This document shows positions 18,012 to 39,505 of a DNA stretch of 64,000 bases, piece by piece. Below the pieces are notes generated by a model. That model was not told the origin of the DNA. It was given only the letters and a program-made list of their open reading frames with translations, and did no database searches. The translations under genes were made by a program, and so were the position numbers. How positions within the stretch are numbered: position 1 is the first letter of the stretch; the number at the start of each line of letters is the position of its first letter. Source of the stretch: Procambarus clarkii (lineage: Eukaryota; Arthropoda; Malacostraca; Decapoda; Cambaridae); contig NC_091156.1 in NCBI RefSeq assembly GCF_040958095.1, positions 17,808,468 through 17,872,467 of the forward strand. Reading direction: 5' to 3'.

Positions 18012-18209
18012 GACCAGACCACACACTAGAAGGTGAAGGGACGACGACGTTTCGGTCCGTCCTGGACCATTCTCAAGTCGATAAAGATACAACAGGAGCA
18101 TTGAATCGACTTGAGAATGGTCCAGGACGGACCGAAACGTCGTCGTCCCTTCACCTTCTAGTGTGTGGTCTGGTCAACATACTTTAGCCACGTTATTGTG
18201 ACTCATCGC
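18012..18209 (+). mobile_element. Palindromic short retroposon, copy B
   Basis: Best-preserved copy: left arm gaccagaccacacactagaa to ctcaagtcgat, a 22-base loop, right arm its reverse complement ending gtgtggtctggtc, then the unique 3' part aacatactttagccacgtta ttgtgactcatcgcctg. Flanking duplication ctgacacctgtgct at 17998-18011 and 18210-18223; because the element end is itself cctg, the true duplication may be 11. Confidence 0.88.
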
Positions 18210-18386
18210 CTGACACCTGTGCTCTCTGTGTCACAGACTCGACTCTAAATGACCTCAACGTCACTTACTCTGTCTTAACTGGTTGTTAGTGAACGGTGAT
18301 GTTGTTAACCGTTGTATCCTGTTGTAACTTTAACAACCAGTGTTGCCTCGTGACCTTGGTGGCTGATCACCAAGGTCACGGACACT

Positions 18387-18765
18387 AGGAAACACTTACT
18401 ACAAGTGGTTACAACAGCAAACACTTACTACAAGTGGTTACAACAGCAAACACTTACTGCAAGTGGTTACAACAGCAAACACTTACTACAAGTGGTTACA
18501 ACAGCAAACACTTACTACAAGTGGTTACAACAGCAAACACTTACTACAAGTGGTTACAACAGCAAACACTTACTACAAGTGGTTACAACAACAAACACTT
18601 ACTACAAGTGGTTACAACAGCAAACACTTACTACAAGTGGTTACAACAGCAAACACTTACTACAAGTGGTTACAACAGCAAACACTTACTACAAGTGGTT
18701 ACAACAACAAACACTTACTACAAGTGGTTACAACAGCAAACACTTACTACAAGTAATTACAACAC
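18387..18765. repeat. 29-bp minisatellite, about 13 copies
   Basis: Unit of 29 bases, aaacacttactacaagtggt plus tacaacagc. Since 29 is not a multiple of 3, all three plus frames stay open; this is a property of the unit, not evidence for a gene. Confidence 0.96.
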
Positions 18766-19042
18766 TTACCAAGCCTGGGGTATACCCAAGCTTCTTCAAG
18801 AGACATTAAGGCTACCACCACCTTCCCTAATACCCAAGTAATTGAGCTAACTTGACTAATTGTTAATCGCAGCATAAATCAAGAGTGTGGATTACAAGTA
18901 AATGGAAAAGAGGAATAGAGTTTAGGGTAAGTGCGGCTTAACTCAGATAAGGGTAGAATATGTACCACATGAAGCTGTTTAGTGGCACCACAGGCACACT
19001 TACCACACAATAACACAGGATCGTCGACTCAGAAGTAATTCA
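18766..19042. other. Unassigned sequence
   Basis: Mixed sequence with no recognisable element. Confidence 0.4.
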
Positions 19043-19180
19043 AAATTCAAAATTCAAATGTTTATTTAGGTAAAGTACATACATACAAGGGGTGATACAG
19101 ATATTAATGAATTTATAGATAGAGCTAGTACACACAATGCCTAAAGCCACTATTACACAAAGCGTTTCGGGCAGGGAAAC
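19043..19180 (-). mobile_element. SINE 3' end fragment
   Basis: On the minus strand cctgcccgaaacgctttgtg, agtggctttaggca and a T-rich start (aaatgtttatttaggtaaa on plus), as in the 3' ends at 37371 and 44465. Confidence 0.7.
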
Positions 19181-19316
19181 TGGGATAATAACTGGGGAAT
19201 ATTGGCTAGACACAATAAATTAATTGAATTCGTTTATTGACACAAAAGTATGACATGTACACACAGAAATGACAATAACGTGATATATCTCAAATGATCA
19301 AATCCACAAGGGCCGT

Positions 19317-19560
19317 GATGAGGGTTCGAACCTACGCACGGGATGTTCCCAGAAGCGCCTTAGTCAACTGTGCCACGACATGGTTAAAATAATTGCAACC
19401 TGGAGTGCTACTGCCCTCACTAGGATCAACAAGCTTCTACGAAGCCTAATCGGGGTTTCACACAATTCCTAGTTGGAGCAGTAGCACTCAAGGTTGCAAT
19501 TATTTTGACCATGTCTTGGTACAGTTGACTAAGGCGCTTCATACCAATTTTGGTATGATC
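19317..19560. mobile_element. Inverted pair of tRNA-like elements (fold-back)
   Basis: Arms of about 70 bases (19345-19425 and 19470-19545) share cagttgactaaggcgctt, accatgtc and ggttgcaattatttt in opposite orientation around a 44-base loop. The left arm carries B box ggttcgaaccc-like sequence on the minus strand. Same family as 10459-10722. Confidence 0.78.
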
Positions 19561-19671
19561 AACGCTTTCCATGTGACCATATGGCAATAATAGTAATAAT
19601 ACACAGAGAGTAATCACAGTAACGGGATGCATCAGTGAGAAGATCCGTAGGAGCCGTTATGAGGGTTCGAA

Positions 19672-20244
19672 CCTTTTTTTTTTAGTTTTGGCCCGAGGGG
19701 CGAGTTTATTGGGCAGCGCCACTCATCTTGTGAGTGGACACATCGTCATAGTGACAGTATTGGGCAGCGCTACTCATCCTGTGAGTGGACACACCGCCAT
19801 AGTGACAGTATTGGGAAGCGCCACTCATCCTATGAGTGGACACACCGCCATAGTGACAGTATTGGGCAGCGCCACTCATCCTGTGAGTGGACACACCGCC
19901 ATAGTGACAGTATTGGGCAGCGCCACTCATCCTATGAGTGGACACACCGCCATAGTGACAGTATTGGGCAGCGCCACTCATCCTGTGAGTGGACACACCG
20001 TCATAGCAGCATGTACAACACTCCCCAATAGGAAGAAATCTCGCTGGGTTGTTCATCCTGTCACTTGTACCCAGACGCAGCTGGGACTTGCTTAACTGTC
20101 TCAAGTGAACAGCTCCTCAAATAAGATGATTAACATCTGTCAACCCTAAAAAATCTTACGTTATCTTGCGGGGTGCAAAATGGGGGAATCGTTTAAGAAC
20201 AGTATTAATATTTGACAAATAGTGTTTTCCTAACTCAAACAATG
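19672..20244 (-). mobile_element. 51-bp-repeat retroposon, locus 2 (about 6 units)
   Basis: Minus-oriented copy with the same 5' part as locus 1, about six 51-bp units, cccaataaactcgcccctcg gg and a poly-A of 9. The frame MNNPARFLPIGECCTCC then repeated GGVSTHRMSGAAQYCHY is open throughout. Match with locus 1 ends near 20244 at ttcctaactcaa. Confidence 0.82.
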
Positions 20245-20284
20245 TGGGGTTTATTATTCTACACATACTTCTAATGTCTCTCAG

Positions 20285-20690
20285 GTGTTCACATTATCTC
20301 AGGTAGTGGTCAAGGCGGTGTCCGTCACTCTCACCACAGATTCTGCAACTCCGCTGCTCAACTGTTGTTTCCATCCCAATATCTCCATGGATAATTGTAT
20401 CCAAGACGGATTCTTGCTATTACTGATACTCTTCCGCGGTCACCTCCTCTTCGTCCATAATGACTGGGACTGCCAGCTGCAATCATTGTACCAGCGTACA
20501 GATTCACTGGTTTGTTCTTCTTTCCTCCTTTCCTCAGTAACCTTGTCACGGTGATATTGCCTGACAATACCTCTAATTTGTAGAAGAGTCTTGGGTATGA
20601 AGTATTCAATGTGGTCTCCTTCAGCAGCCAGCACATCTGCTCGTTCATTTCCACATAACCTATGCGCTGGATGTTCTCTGTCCTAGATGA
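20285..20690 (-). mobile_element. RNase H-type LINE C-terminal fragment
   Basis: The minus strand encodes IARIRLGYNYPWRYWDG, like the (T)RIRLGYKYLW motif before the C-terminal knuckle of RNase H-bearing LINEs (compare RIGLCYKYLWQFGL at 8.0 kb). Upstream there is GDHIEYFIPKTLLQIRGIVR. It is decayed and out of frame in places. Confidence 0.55.
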
Positions 20691-20734
20691 CAGAGCCAAA
20701 GAACATGGGGGTATTGTGTGACATTCTGGTTCGG

Positions 20735-20886
20735 TTTCAGTGGAAGCCTCAGGAATCCTCAAGGGTGCAGTAGTACCCCAGGTTGCAACCCTTTTACCAT
20801 GTCGTGGCCTGGTTGTCTGGAGCGTGTGCCTGGGAACACGCAGCGAATAGATTCGAACCCTCATCACGGCTCCTACGGATTTTCTA
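20735..20886 (+). mobile_element. tRNA-like SINE, single arm
   Basis: Contains accatgtcgtggcctggttg, gtgcctgggaacacgcagcg and B-box-like gattcgaaccc, then cacggctcctacggatttt. Same family as the inverted pairs at 10459 and 19317. Confidence 0.72.
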
Positions 20887-21235
20887 ATAGCAAGAAGTAT
20901 ATTAATAATTCGTAGTATAGTCATAATGGTATAGCGGGATTTTTCGAAGGAGTAACTTTGCCAAGTGTCACGTGACATTCATGTCTTTCATGCCAATCCC
21001 AACCCACCCATGTTGAGCACGAACCCAACAGCAGTTGCTGGGAAAAGTTAGATGGAGCAAGCCCCATGCGTCTGGCCTTCTCCCGTGAACAAAACATTTC
21101 CATTTAGAGATATAGATATATACACAAGAAGACACAATGGGATATTTCATGACATATCTGTATATATATAATTGGAACATTGTGGCCAAGTCACTAACAC
21201 AGGACAACAGGTATAAGGGAGTCGTAGCAGCGGCA

Positions 21236-21254
21236 CAAGATGGCAGCCATCTTG
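21236..21254. promoter_or_regulatory. YY1-like palindrome in the 3' UTR
   Basis: caagatggcagccatcttg is a perfect 9+1+9 palindrome that puts CAAGATGGC on both strands, 19 bases after the stop codon. CAAGATGGC is a known YY1/Pho-type core. Function here is unknown. Confidence 0.3.
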
Positions 21255-21272
21255 GGGGCTGGTGAGGCAAGG

Positions 21273-31979
<10,707 letters not shown>

Positions 31980-32007
31980 AATGAGTTAGCCACGGTGACG
32001 ACCAACA

Positions 32008-32015
32008 TTATATGA
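32008..32015 (-). promoter_or_regulatory. Candidate TATA box of the carboxypeptidase gene
   Basis: catataat on the minus strand, about 29 bases before the first ATG. A start of transcription 25-30 bases downstream would fall very near ATG 1, which would favour translation from Met3 or Met8. Confidence 0.45.
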
Positions 32016-32025
32016 GCAGGAAGGG

Positions 32026-32122
32026 AGGGGGGGGGAGGAGGGAGAGGGAGAGGGAGAGGGAGAGGGAGAGGGAGAGGGAGAGGGAGAGGGAGAGGGAGAG
32101 GGAGAGGGCGGGGGGGGGGGGC
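32026..32122. repeat. (GAGAGG)n with poly-G end
   Basis: About 12 gagagg units between two G-runs, just upstream of the carboxypeptidase promoter. Confidence 0.95.
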
Positions 32123-32269
32123 GGAAGTATCTCTACGAAAATCGCTTTACAGATAACCTCTCGGGTCCCGGGTCGAATCCTCAGTACTCAGTACTTACGA
32201 CTCATTCCTGATTGATTGGGGACTTTGTTAGTCTTTGGGAGAGTCCATTAGTCCATTAGCCCAGCACTG

Positions 32270-32460
32270 ACTCCGTCTGTCGATTGATTGATTCATGAAG
32301 ATTAAGCCACCCAAGAGGTGGCACGGGCATGAATAGCCCGTAACAACAGACTGCATCTGTTTCATGTTGTTTTAGATTCAACTACTGTCAATCAAAAGTT
32401 CCAAGTAGCACGGGCTATGGTGAGCCCGTAGTGGACTTACCTGGCACAGGAGCGGTGCTG
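32270..32460 (-). mobile_element. Two short interspersed elements
   Basis: 32275-32345 has ttcatgaagattaagccacc and gtggcacgggcatgaatagc. 32341-32460 on the minus strand has gctcctgtgccaggtaagtc and gggctcaccatagcccgtgc, which matches 55572-55692 on the plus strand. No coding. Confidence 0.7.
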
Positions 32461-32488
32461 TAACCAAAGGTACGATGTATTTTTAGAC

Positions 32489-33130
32489 ACATGCACCAGG
32501 ACCAGCACACATGCACCAGGACCAGCACACATGCACCAGGACCAGCACACATGCACCAGGGCCAGCACACATGCACCAGGACCAGCACACATGCACCAGG
32601 GCCAGCACACATGCACCAGGGCCAGCACACATGCACCAGGGCCAGCACACATGCACCAGGGCCAGCACACATGCACCAGGACCAGCACACATGCACCAGG
32701 GCCAGCACACATGCACCAGGGCCAGCACACATGCACCAGGGCCAGCACACATGCACCAGGACCAGCACACATGCACCAGGGCCAGCACACATGCACCAGG
32801 GCCAGCACACATGCACCAGGGCCAGCACACATGCACCAGGACCAGCACACATGCACCAGGGCCAGCACACATGCACCAGGACCAGCACACATGCACCAGG
32901 ACCAGCACACATGCACCAGGACCAGCACACATGCACCAGGGCCAGCACACATGCACCAGGGCCAGCACACATGCACCAGGGCCAGCACACATGCACCAGG
33001 ACCAGCACACATGCACCAGGGCCAGCACACATGCACCAGGGCCAGCACACATGCACCAGGGCCAGCACACATGCACCAGGACCAGCACACATGCACCAGG
33101 GCCAGCACACATGCACCAGGGCCAGCACAC
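32489..33130. repeat. 20-bp minisatellite (atgcaccaggaccagcacac), left block
   Basis: About 32 units atgcaccagg(a/g)ccagcacac; the only common difference is a/g at one position. The array continues after a LINE insertion at 33848. Long frames on both strands follow from the unit. Confidence 0.97.
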
Positions 33131-33847
33131 ATATAAAGAAATAGATAAATAGATATAATAGATAATAGATATAATAGATAAAGAAAGAGATCTAGGAGTG
33201 GTTCTAGATAGAAAACTATCACCTGAGGACCACATAAAGAATATTGTGCAAGGAGCCTATGCTATGCTTTCTAACTTCAGAATTGCATTTAAATACATGG
33301 ATGGCGATATACTAAAGAAATTGTTCATGACTTTTGTTAGGCCAAAGCTAGAATATGCAGCTGTTGTGTGGTGCCCATATCTTAAGAAGCACATCAACAA
33401 ACTGGAAAAGGTGCAAAGACATGCTACTAAGTGGCTCCCAGAACTGAAGGGCAAGAGCTACGAGGAGAGGTTAGAAGCATTAAATATGCCAAAACTAGAA
33501 GACAGAAGAAAAAGAGGTGATATGATCACTACATACAAAATAGTTACAGGAATTGATAAAATCGACAGGGAAGACTTCCTGAGACCTGGCACTTCAAGAA
33601 CAAGAGGTCATAGATTTAAACTAGCTAAACACAGATGCCGAAGAAATATAAGAAAATTCACCTTCGCAAATAGAGTGGTAGACGGTTGGAACAAGTTAAG
33701 TGAGAAGGTGGTGGAGGCCAAGACCGTCAGTAGTTTCAAAGCGTTATATGACAAAGAGTGCTGGGAAGACGGGACACCACGAGCGTAGCTCTCATCCTGT
33801 AACTACACTTAGGTAATTACACTTAGGTAATTACACTTAGGTAATTA
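33131..33847 (+). mobile_element. CR1-type LINE 3' end inserted in the minisatellite
   Basis: ORF 33198-33788 encodes the end of a CR1/Jockey-like reverse transcriptase: GVVLDRKLSPEDH-like start, TFVRPKLEYAAVVWCPYLKK, INKLEKVQRHATKWLPELKG, YEERLEALNMPKLEDRRKRG, FANRVVDGWNKLSEKVV and a stop. The tail is three copies of cacttaggtaatta. It is 5'-truncated, with no break in the remaining frame, so it is probably recent. It splits a 20-bp array. Confidence 0.92.
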
Positions 33848-34263
33848 CATGCACCAGGACCAGCACACATGCACCAGGACCAGCACACATGCACCAGGGC
33901 CAGCACACATGCACCAGGACCAGCACACATGCACCAGGACCAGCACACATGCACCAGGGCCAGCACACATGCACCAGGACCAGCACACATGCACCAGGGC
34001 CAGCACACATGCACCAGGGCCAGCACACATGCACCAGGGCCAGCACACATGCACCAGGGCCAGCACACATGCACCAGGGCCAGCACACATGCACCAGGGC
34101 CAGCACACATGCACCAGGACCAGCACACATGCACCAGGGCCAGCACACATGCACCAGGACCAGCACACATGCACCAGGACCAGCACACATGCACCAGGGC
34201 CAGCACACATGCACCAGGGCCAGCACACATGCACCAGGACCAGCACACATGCACCAGGGCCAC
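33848..34263. repeat. 20-bp minisatellite, right block
   Basis: About 21 units identical in type to those at 32489-33130. Confidence 0.97.
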
Positions 34264-34364
34264 CACATTTGAGTACCGTTTAGTACTGACTACTCTGCCA
34301 CAACTCGTCCACTGGCTCTGCTTGTCCAAGCTGCACCCGATCCCAAACACAATGAGAGTTGAGC

Positions 34365-34432
34365 TCTACATGACAGTTGAGAGGCGGGACTAAAGAGCCA
34401 GAGCTCAACCCCCACAAACACAACTAGGTGAG
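34365..34432 (+). mobile_element. LINE tail fragment
   Basis: gacagttgagaggcgggact, gagctcaaccccc, cacaactaggtgagtaca. Related tails are at 5505, 47670, 54245 and 54955. Confidence 0.7.
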
Positions 34433-35185
34433 TACAATTTTTTGTAATTTTTAAGTTATTATCTAATCAAAACCTATGCTTTATTGAATAAAAATGAGAA
34501 ATGTTGATTATTATAATTGTGTAAATAGTTATGCCTAGGTTAGGTTAGGTGTTTGGGTTTTGTTGAAATTTATTTGTATTTGCAATACAAATACAATATT
34601 TGTATTTGCTCGATTCCATCGAAGGAAAGCGTTCTATGACATGTGTGAGGGTGAAGGTTCTCTGGGGTCCGCTGTTCTCTGCAATGTGGATAACATGTTG
34701 CAATTTACATTTGTTGGCGCCAAAATACTAATATTATCAGTCTTGGGAATAACACAACAGAGAGGTGCGTGTGTTGAGAGGAAAGTAGCAGCCAACCAGG
34801 TCGACTAGTAAACAAGGTGGCAAAACCCAGCTATAGTGACCTTAGAGAGAACTGGGTTATCCTGGTGGGGCAGGTGGGACGACTCTCACACATGATGATG
34901 AGCACCACCAGCTGGTGATGATGAGGCTGGCACACCACTCCCAACGTGGCTCCTCATTCTCCCCCCCCCCCCTGCCCTCTCTCACGCTCTCACCCCGCCC
35001 CCTCTCATGTTTCCCTCCACCCCCCCTCTCCTTACACTCTCCCCCACCCCTCTATGTGCTGAACATTTCCTCTCCAAATTTGTATGGGAAAATGATCTGG
35101 GTTACGAGGTGGACATAGGCTGGTCAGGGTAGGCCTAGTTTACGAATTATTTCAGATTTAAATAATTATTCACAATTGCAGTTAA
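34433..35185. other. Unassigned sequence
   Basis: Holds a short ggttaggttaggtg (TTAGG-type) run near 34540, a C/T-rich part at 34955-35045, and no recognised gene. Confidence 0.45.
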
Positions 35186-35189
35186 AGAG

Positions 35190-35285
35190 TTCACAATATG
35201 TCCCTGAGCCCATTATGTGCCTCTGTAACCCTTTCCACTTCCGCCCACAAAATGGGTATGGGGTGCATAATAAATGAACTAAACT
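35190..35285 (+). mobile_element. RNase H-type LINE 3' UTR fragment
   Basis: ccctgagcccattatgtgcc and ggtatggggtgcataataaa tgaac match the 3' ends of the LINE copies at 40.6 and 42.8 kb. Confidence 0.8.
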
Positions 35286-35471
35286 AACTACAGGTGTTCC
35301 CAAAGCACAATACAAGCAAGTACATACTCCATGTTTATTGTGTCTATCCATGACAAGCTCCTCCGACACCACCCACAAGAATATAACATGTGAAAATAAT
35401 GGGCACTAGCTCAGCCGGTGGCTAGGTAGCTAGGTAAACACACACACACACACAGTAAGTGTGGACTAGTG

Positions 35472-35709
35472 GGCCGGTGGCCGAGCGGACAGAACACTGG
35501 TCGCGTGATCCTGGGTTCGATCCTGGGTTCAATCCCGGGCGCCGGCGAGAAACAAGGGGTAGAGTTTCTTTCACCCTAATGCCCCTGTTACCTAGCAGTA
35601 AATAGGTACCTGGGAGTTAGTCAGCTGTCACGGGCTGCTTCCTGGGGGTGGAAGCCTGGTCGAGGACCGGGCCGCGGGGACACTAAGCCCGGAAATCATC
35701 TCAAGGTAA
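35472..35709 (+). mobile_element. tRNA-derived SINE (family 2)
   Basis: Head ggccggtggccgagcggaca (Leu/Ser-like A box), B box ggttcgatcct (partly duplicated as ggttcaatccc), body ttcaccctaatgcccctgtt, cctgggagttagtcagctgt, tail ggcctggtcga-like plus gcggggacactaagcccg and catctcaaggtaacc. It directly abuts a 26-bp minisatellite. Confidence 0.9.
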
Positions 35710-35714
35710 CCTGA

Positions 35715-36245
35715 CTAGCACAATGTGAAAATAATAGGCGCCAGCACAGTGTGAAAATAATAGGCGCCAGCACAGTGTGAAAATAATAGGCGCCAGCACA
35801 GTGTGAAAATAATAGGTGCCAGCACAGTGTGAAAATAATAGGTGCCAGCACAGTGTGAAAATAATAGGCGCCAGCACAGTGTGAAAATAATAGGCGCCAG
35901 CACAGTGTGAAAATAATAGGTGCCAGCACAGTGTGAAAATAATAGGTGCCAGCACAGTGTGAAAATAATAGGCGCCAGCACAGTGTGAAAATAATAGGCG
36001 CCAGCACAGTGTGAAAATAATAGGCGCCAGCACAGTGTGAAAATAATAGGCGCCAGCACAGTGTGAAAATAATAGGTGCCAGCACAGTGTGAAAATAATA
36101 GGTGCCAGCACAGTGTGAAAATAATAGGCGCCAGCACAGTGTGAAAATAATAGGCGCCAGCACAGTGTGAAAATAATAGGCGCCAGCACAGTGTGAAAAT
36201 AATAGGCGCCAGCACAGTGTGAAAATAATAGGCGCCAGCACAGTA
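35715..36245. repeat. 26-bp minisatellite, about 20 copies
   Basis: Unit of 26 bases, cagcacagtgtgaaaataat plus aggcgc or aggtgc. All three minus frames stay open because the unit has no stop there; not taken as coding. Confidence 0.97.
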
Positions 36246-37085
36246 TGAAATCCTCAACAATAAAATTGTCGACACAATTGGCCACGAAACATCACAAAAC
36301 AAGTCTAGCTCAATTTTCCACGGTATGACAAAAGGCATTTTATTTCACCCTGATACCTCTAAAATGACCTTCCTAAACTAGTGGCAGTAGGAAATGAAGC
36401 CGAAAAAGTGTACCCTCATGGTGATGATTTGTTTTTGAATTAAAACATTTAGGGACATCAGCATTTATGCAACTAATACACCCAGCGTTTCGGGCAAGAA
36501 GAGAAGAGAATCTGTCCAAGAAGAGTTCCAGAACAGGATTTTGTAAATGTAATTGACACAAGAGAATGTGTGGAGTGAGGTTATGTTTAGCATGTTTAGA
36601 GATTTAAACAGGGGGGACTGAATGTTGTCTAAAAGCAGAGCTTGTTATTATTCTGATAGCAGATTTTTGCTGGGTAATCTATTGCTATTCTATTTCTCTT
36701 CATTCATAAATGTTTCTGATCTCATTAGCTTTAAGAGTTGCCGCATTGAGCTTCTTATTTTTAACCAATTTATTTTGCCCATTATGGCCGCAACGCTCTG
36801 AGTGTTTATGGCTTGAGGCATTGTACTTGTCTTACCCAGGACTCCTACACTGTTCTTGTATCCTATGTATGTACATATGTACGTTTGTCTAAATAGATTA
36901 CCTGTATTATTATTATTATATACATAAGCAGAGTGATATCGAGACCTTTTCAATACTAAATAAATTGGAGTACTGTATATAAATCTAGACCACTTCTTTA
37001 ATAGATAAAATTTCTTTTGCGATGGGTTAAATTCAGATAATAATCCTCGAACAAACCTGTTACATGTTTGGAAATAATCCAAACA
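36246..37085. other. Unassigned sequence
   Basis: A SINE-tail remnant (cagcgtttcgggcaag at 36482) is the only recognisable part. No gene accepted. Confidence 0.45.
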
Positions 37086-37363
37086 GTCCCTGTGGCGAAG
37101 TGGTAGGACACTCGCCTGGCGTTTCGCGAGCGCTCGGTCCTGGGTTCGTATCCTGGCCGGGGAGGTTATACTGGGCGTCAACCCTTAGCTGTAGCCTCTG
37201 TTTACCAAACATTAAAATGGGCACTTGGTTGTTAAACGATTTGGTGGGTCGTATTCCAGGGAACATAGGTTTAAGGACCTGCCCGAAACGCTACGCGTGC
37301 TACTGGCTGTACAAGAATGTAACAACTCTTGTAAATATAAATAAAAAATAAATAAATAAATAA
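37086..37363 (+). mobile_element. tRNA-derived SINE (family 1)
   Basis: gtccctgtggcgaagtggta, B box ggttcgtatcc, ctgcccgaaacgctacgcgt, tail of AATA repeats. Confidence 0.9.
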
Positions 37364-37370
37364 GGAACAA

Positions 37371-37492
37371 ATAATTCCTGCCCGAAACGCTGCGCGTACT
37401 AGTGGCTTTACAAGATTGTAAATACTATGCTATGTATTCTCACAAACCCAATGTACCCTCTTGTATATAAATAAATAAATAAATAAATAAAC
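37371..37492 (+). mobile_element. SINE 3' end with (AAAT)n tail
   Basis: ctgcccgaaacgctgcgcgt, actatgctatgtattctcac, aacccaatgtaccctcttgt, then AAAT units. Same 3' end as at 44465 (minus). Confidence 0.82.
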
Positions 37493-37599
37493 TAATATAT
37501 CACACTATATATAAGGCTCCCTTCCACAGAAGTTTGTTTTCTTTGATGCACATATTTGACGATATTTATTAACGATAACTACACTAAATTGACACATTA

Positions 37600-37806
37600 T
37601 TATTTACCTGACTTTACCTGAGGGCCACTAGTACTAGTGGCCTCGACGAGGACAGGAAGCCGGTGGCTTGTCAAAGGTCCCCCCCATTTGCTCTGATAAT
37701 CTTTTTCAGTTGAATTTTAAAACTTAACAGAGTTCTGGCTTCTGTGTGTACTCGGCTCCAGGGGTTTATATTTATAACCCTATGAGTGAAAAGGCCTCTC
37801 CTGTTC
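37600..37806 (-). mobile_element. CR1-type LINE 3' UTR
   Basis: Minus-strand sequence with ggccactagtactagtggcc near the end and ctcgtcgaggcc, like the LINE tail at 48500-48570 (gtcctcgtcgaggatattag, ttcaggtaaattcaggta). Confidence 0.65.
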
Positions 37807-37813
37807 TCTCTCT

Positions 37814-38069
37814 CTTTTTTTTTATACAAGAGTTGTTACATTCTTGTAGAGCCACTAGTACGCGTAGCGTTTCGGGCAAGTCCCTGGAATACGATCCCCT
37901 GCCGCGAAGAATCGTTTTTTCATCCAAGTACACATTTTACTGTTGCGTTAAACAGAGGCTACAGTTAAGGAATTGCGCCCAGTAAATCCTCCCCGGCCAG
38001 GATACGAACCCATGACATAGCGCTCGCGGAACGCCAGGCGAGTGTCTTACCACTACACCACGGAGACTG
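37814..38069 (-). mobile_element. tRNA-derived SINE (family 1)
   Basis: Full copy on the minus strand with head tctccgtggtgtagtggtaa, B box, body and A-rich tail (poly-T on plus). It is nearly identical to the copy at 9714. Confidence 0.92.
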
Positions 38070-38860
38070 TGATAACTAAACCCACCAGAATTACTGAAAC
38101 AACTGCCTCCACCCTTGACCACATTTGGACAAATATAACCTCTCCACTTACCTCAGGAATAATCACTGGTGATACAACAGACCACTACACAACATTTCTC
38201 CTGACCAGCGTGTCTAAACCTCCTCTTGAAACAAAGAAAATAAGCTTTAGACTGCATACTAAATCCTCCATAATAACTCTGTAGCTGCTGCTGGCAACAT
38301 AGAATGGGAAACGGAAATCGGAAATATGACTAACATTAATCTAGGAGTGCAGACATTTGTTTACAACACTCAGAGCCTCTATAATACTCACTGCCCTTTA
38401 CTTAGTAAGCAAGTTGCTTAAGCAAGTTGTTTAAGCAAGTTGCAAGTTGTTGACTGTTGTAAGCAACAGTGTCCGTGGTGTAGTGGTAAGGCACTCACCT
38501 GGCGTTCCACGAGCGCTATGTCATGGGTTCGTATCCTGGCCGGGGAGGATTTACTGGGCGCAATTCCTTAACTGTAGCCTCTGTTTAACGCAACAGTAAA
38601 ATGTGTACTTGGATGAAAAAACGATTCTTCGCGGCAGGGGATCGTATTCCAGGGACCTGCCCGAAACGCTACGCGTACTAGTGGCTGTACAAGAATGTAA
38701 CAACTCTTGTATATATCTCAAAAAAAAAAGTCATAATTAAAAGGGGCCAACAACCCTTGGCTCACTAAGGGGTTACTTACTTCAATTAATAAAAATCATG
38801 AATATGAGAAGAGATGCAAGCTAGATGTTATTCTCAGAGAACTGAAATTTAATTAACTTT
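38070..38860 (+). mobile_element. LINE endonuclease remnant, split by a SINE
   Basis: 38072-38230 encodes ITKPTRITETTASTLDHIWT, NITSPLTSGIITGDTTDHY, the C-terminal end of an AP-endonuclease domain of a CR1/Jockey-like LINE (TLIDHI.TN...SGII..D.SDH). After the SINE at 38469-38729 the text resumes with NPWLTKGLLTSINKNHEYEK (frame changed), the linker before RT. Confidence 0.75.
38469..38729 (+). mobile_element. tRNA-derived SINE (family 1), inside a LINE remnant
   Basis: gtgtccgtggtgtagtggta, B box ggttcgtatcc, poly-A of 9. It interrupts LINE coding sequence between the endonuclease end and the linker, so it is younger than that LINE. Confidence 0.92.
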
Positions 38861-39228
38861 TTTTTATTTAATGAGCGTAAAGCAAGCTACAGCTGCCAGG
38901 TATTTGCTGCGCTACCTACAACACCTCACAATAATATTAATTTATATTTGAGATCATTCATATTTTGAATGAACAGCATGATCAAATTGATAAATGCATC
39001 TTTGGGGTCGATTGCTGGATGGAATGGACTTGGTGTGAGGACGGGTTGCTTTATTGAGGGTGTTCAGTATCTCAATGGTTAGAGCTATGGCATACCGCTC
39101 TGGTGTCTGTGGTTCAAGGCGTCTCTGGCCCAAGTGAATGGAATGTTTAGTTGGGTTAGATTTTTTTGAATCACAAGCAATTATTTAGTTTGTTTTTTCT
39201 TGAGTTAGGTTTGGAATAAGAAAAGGCC
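38861..39228. other. Unassigned sequence with a possible tRNA-like stretch
   Basis: 39070-39130 (tctcaatggttagagctatg gc, then gtggttcaaggc) looks like a degenerate tRNA-like head, but no body or tail is recognised. Confidence 0.35.
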
Positions 39229-39291
39229 ATGTTTAAGTCCCACACTCCCGGGTTCCTAAACCTGGACGATGGGGGATGCAAGAGTAAGGGT

Positions 39292-39505
39292 CACACAGGG
39301 ACAGGGTCCTACACCCTCTCCCTGTGTTGGGTCTGGGTCCTATACCCTGTCCCTGTGTTGGGTCTGGGTCCTATACCCTGTCCCTGTGTTGGGTCTGGGT
39401 CCTATACCCTGTCCCTGTGTTGGGTCTGGGTCCTATACCCTGTCCCTGTGTTGGGTCTGGGTCCTATACCCTGTCCCTGTGTTGGGTCTGGGTCCTATAC
39501 CCAGG
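39292..39505. repeat. 31-bp minisatellite, about 7 copies
   Basis: Unit of 31 bases: tataccctgtccctgtgttg plus ggtctgggtcc. Confidence 0.95.

Noticed and set aside
18405-18841. Three overlapping frames of 97-135 codons (SKHLLQVVTTANTYYKWLQ)
   Set aside because: A 29-bp unit makes the same protein appear in all three frames; no gene features.
20358-20978. 206-codon minus frame as one gene
   Set aside because: It joins a tRNA-like SINE and a LINE fragment; only the LINE part has recognisable residues.
32415-34393. Open frames of 130-260 codons (MHQGQHTCTRAST and reverse) in the 20-bp array
   Set aside because: Open in several frames on both strands because of the unit; the array is split by a LINE.
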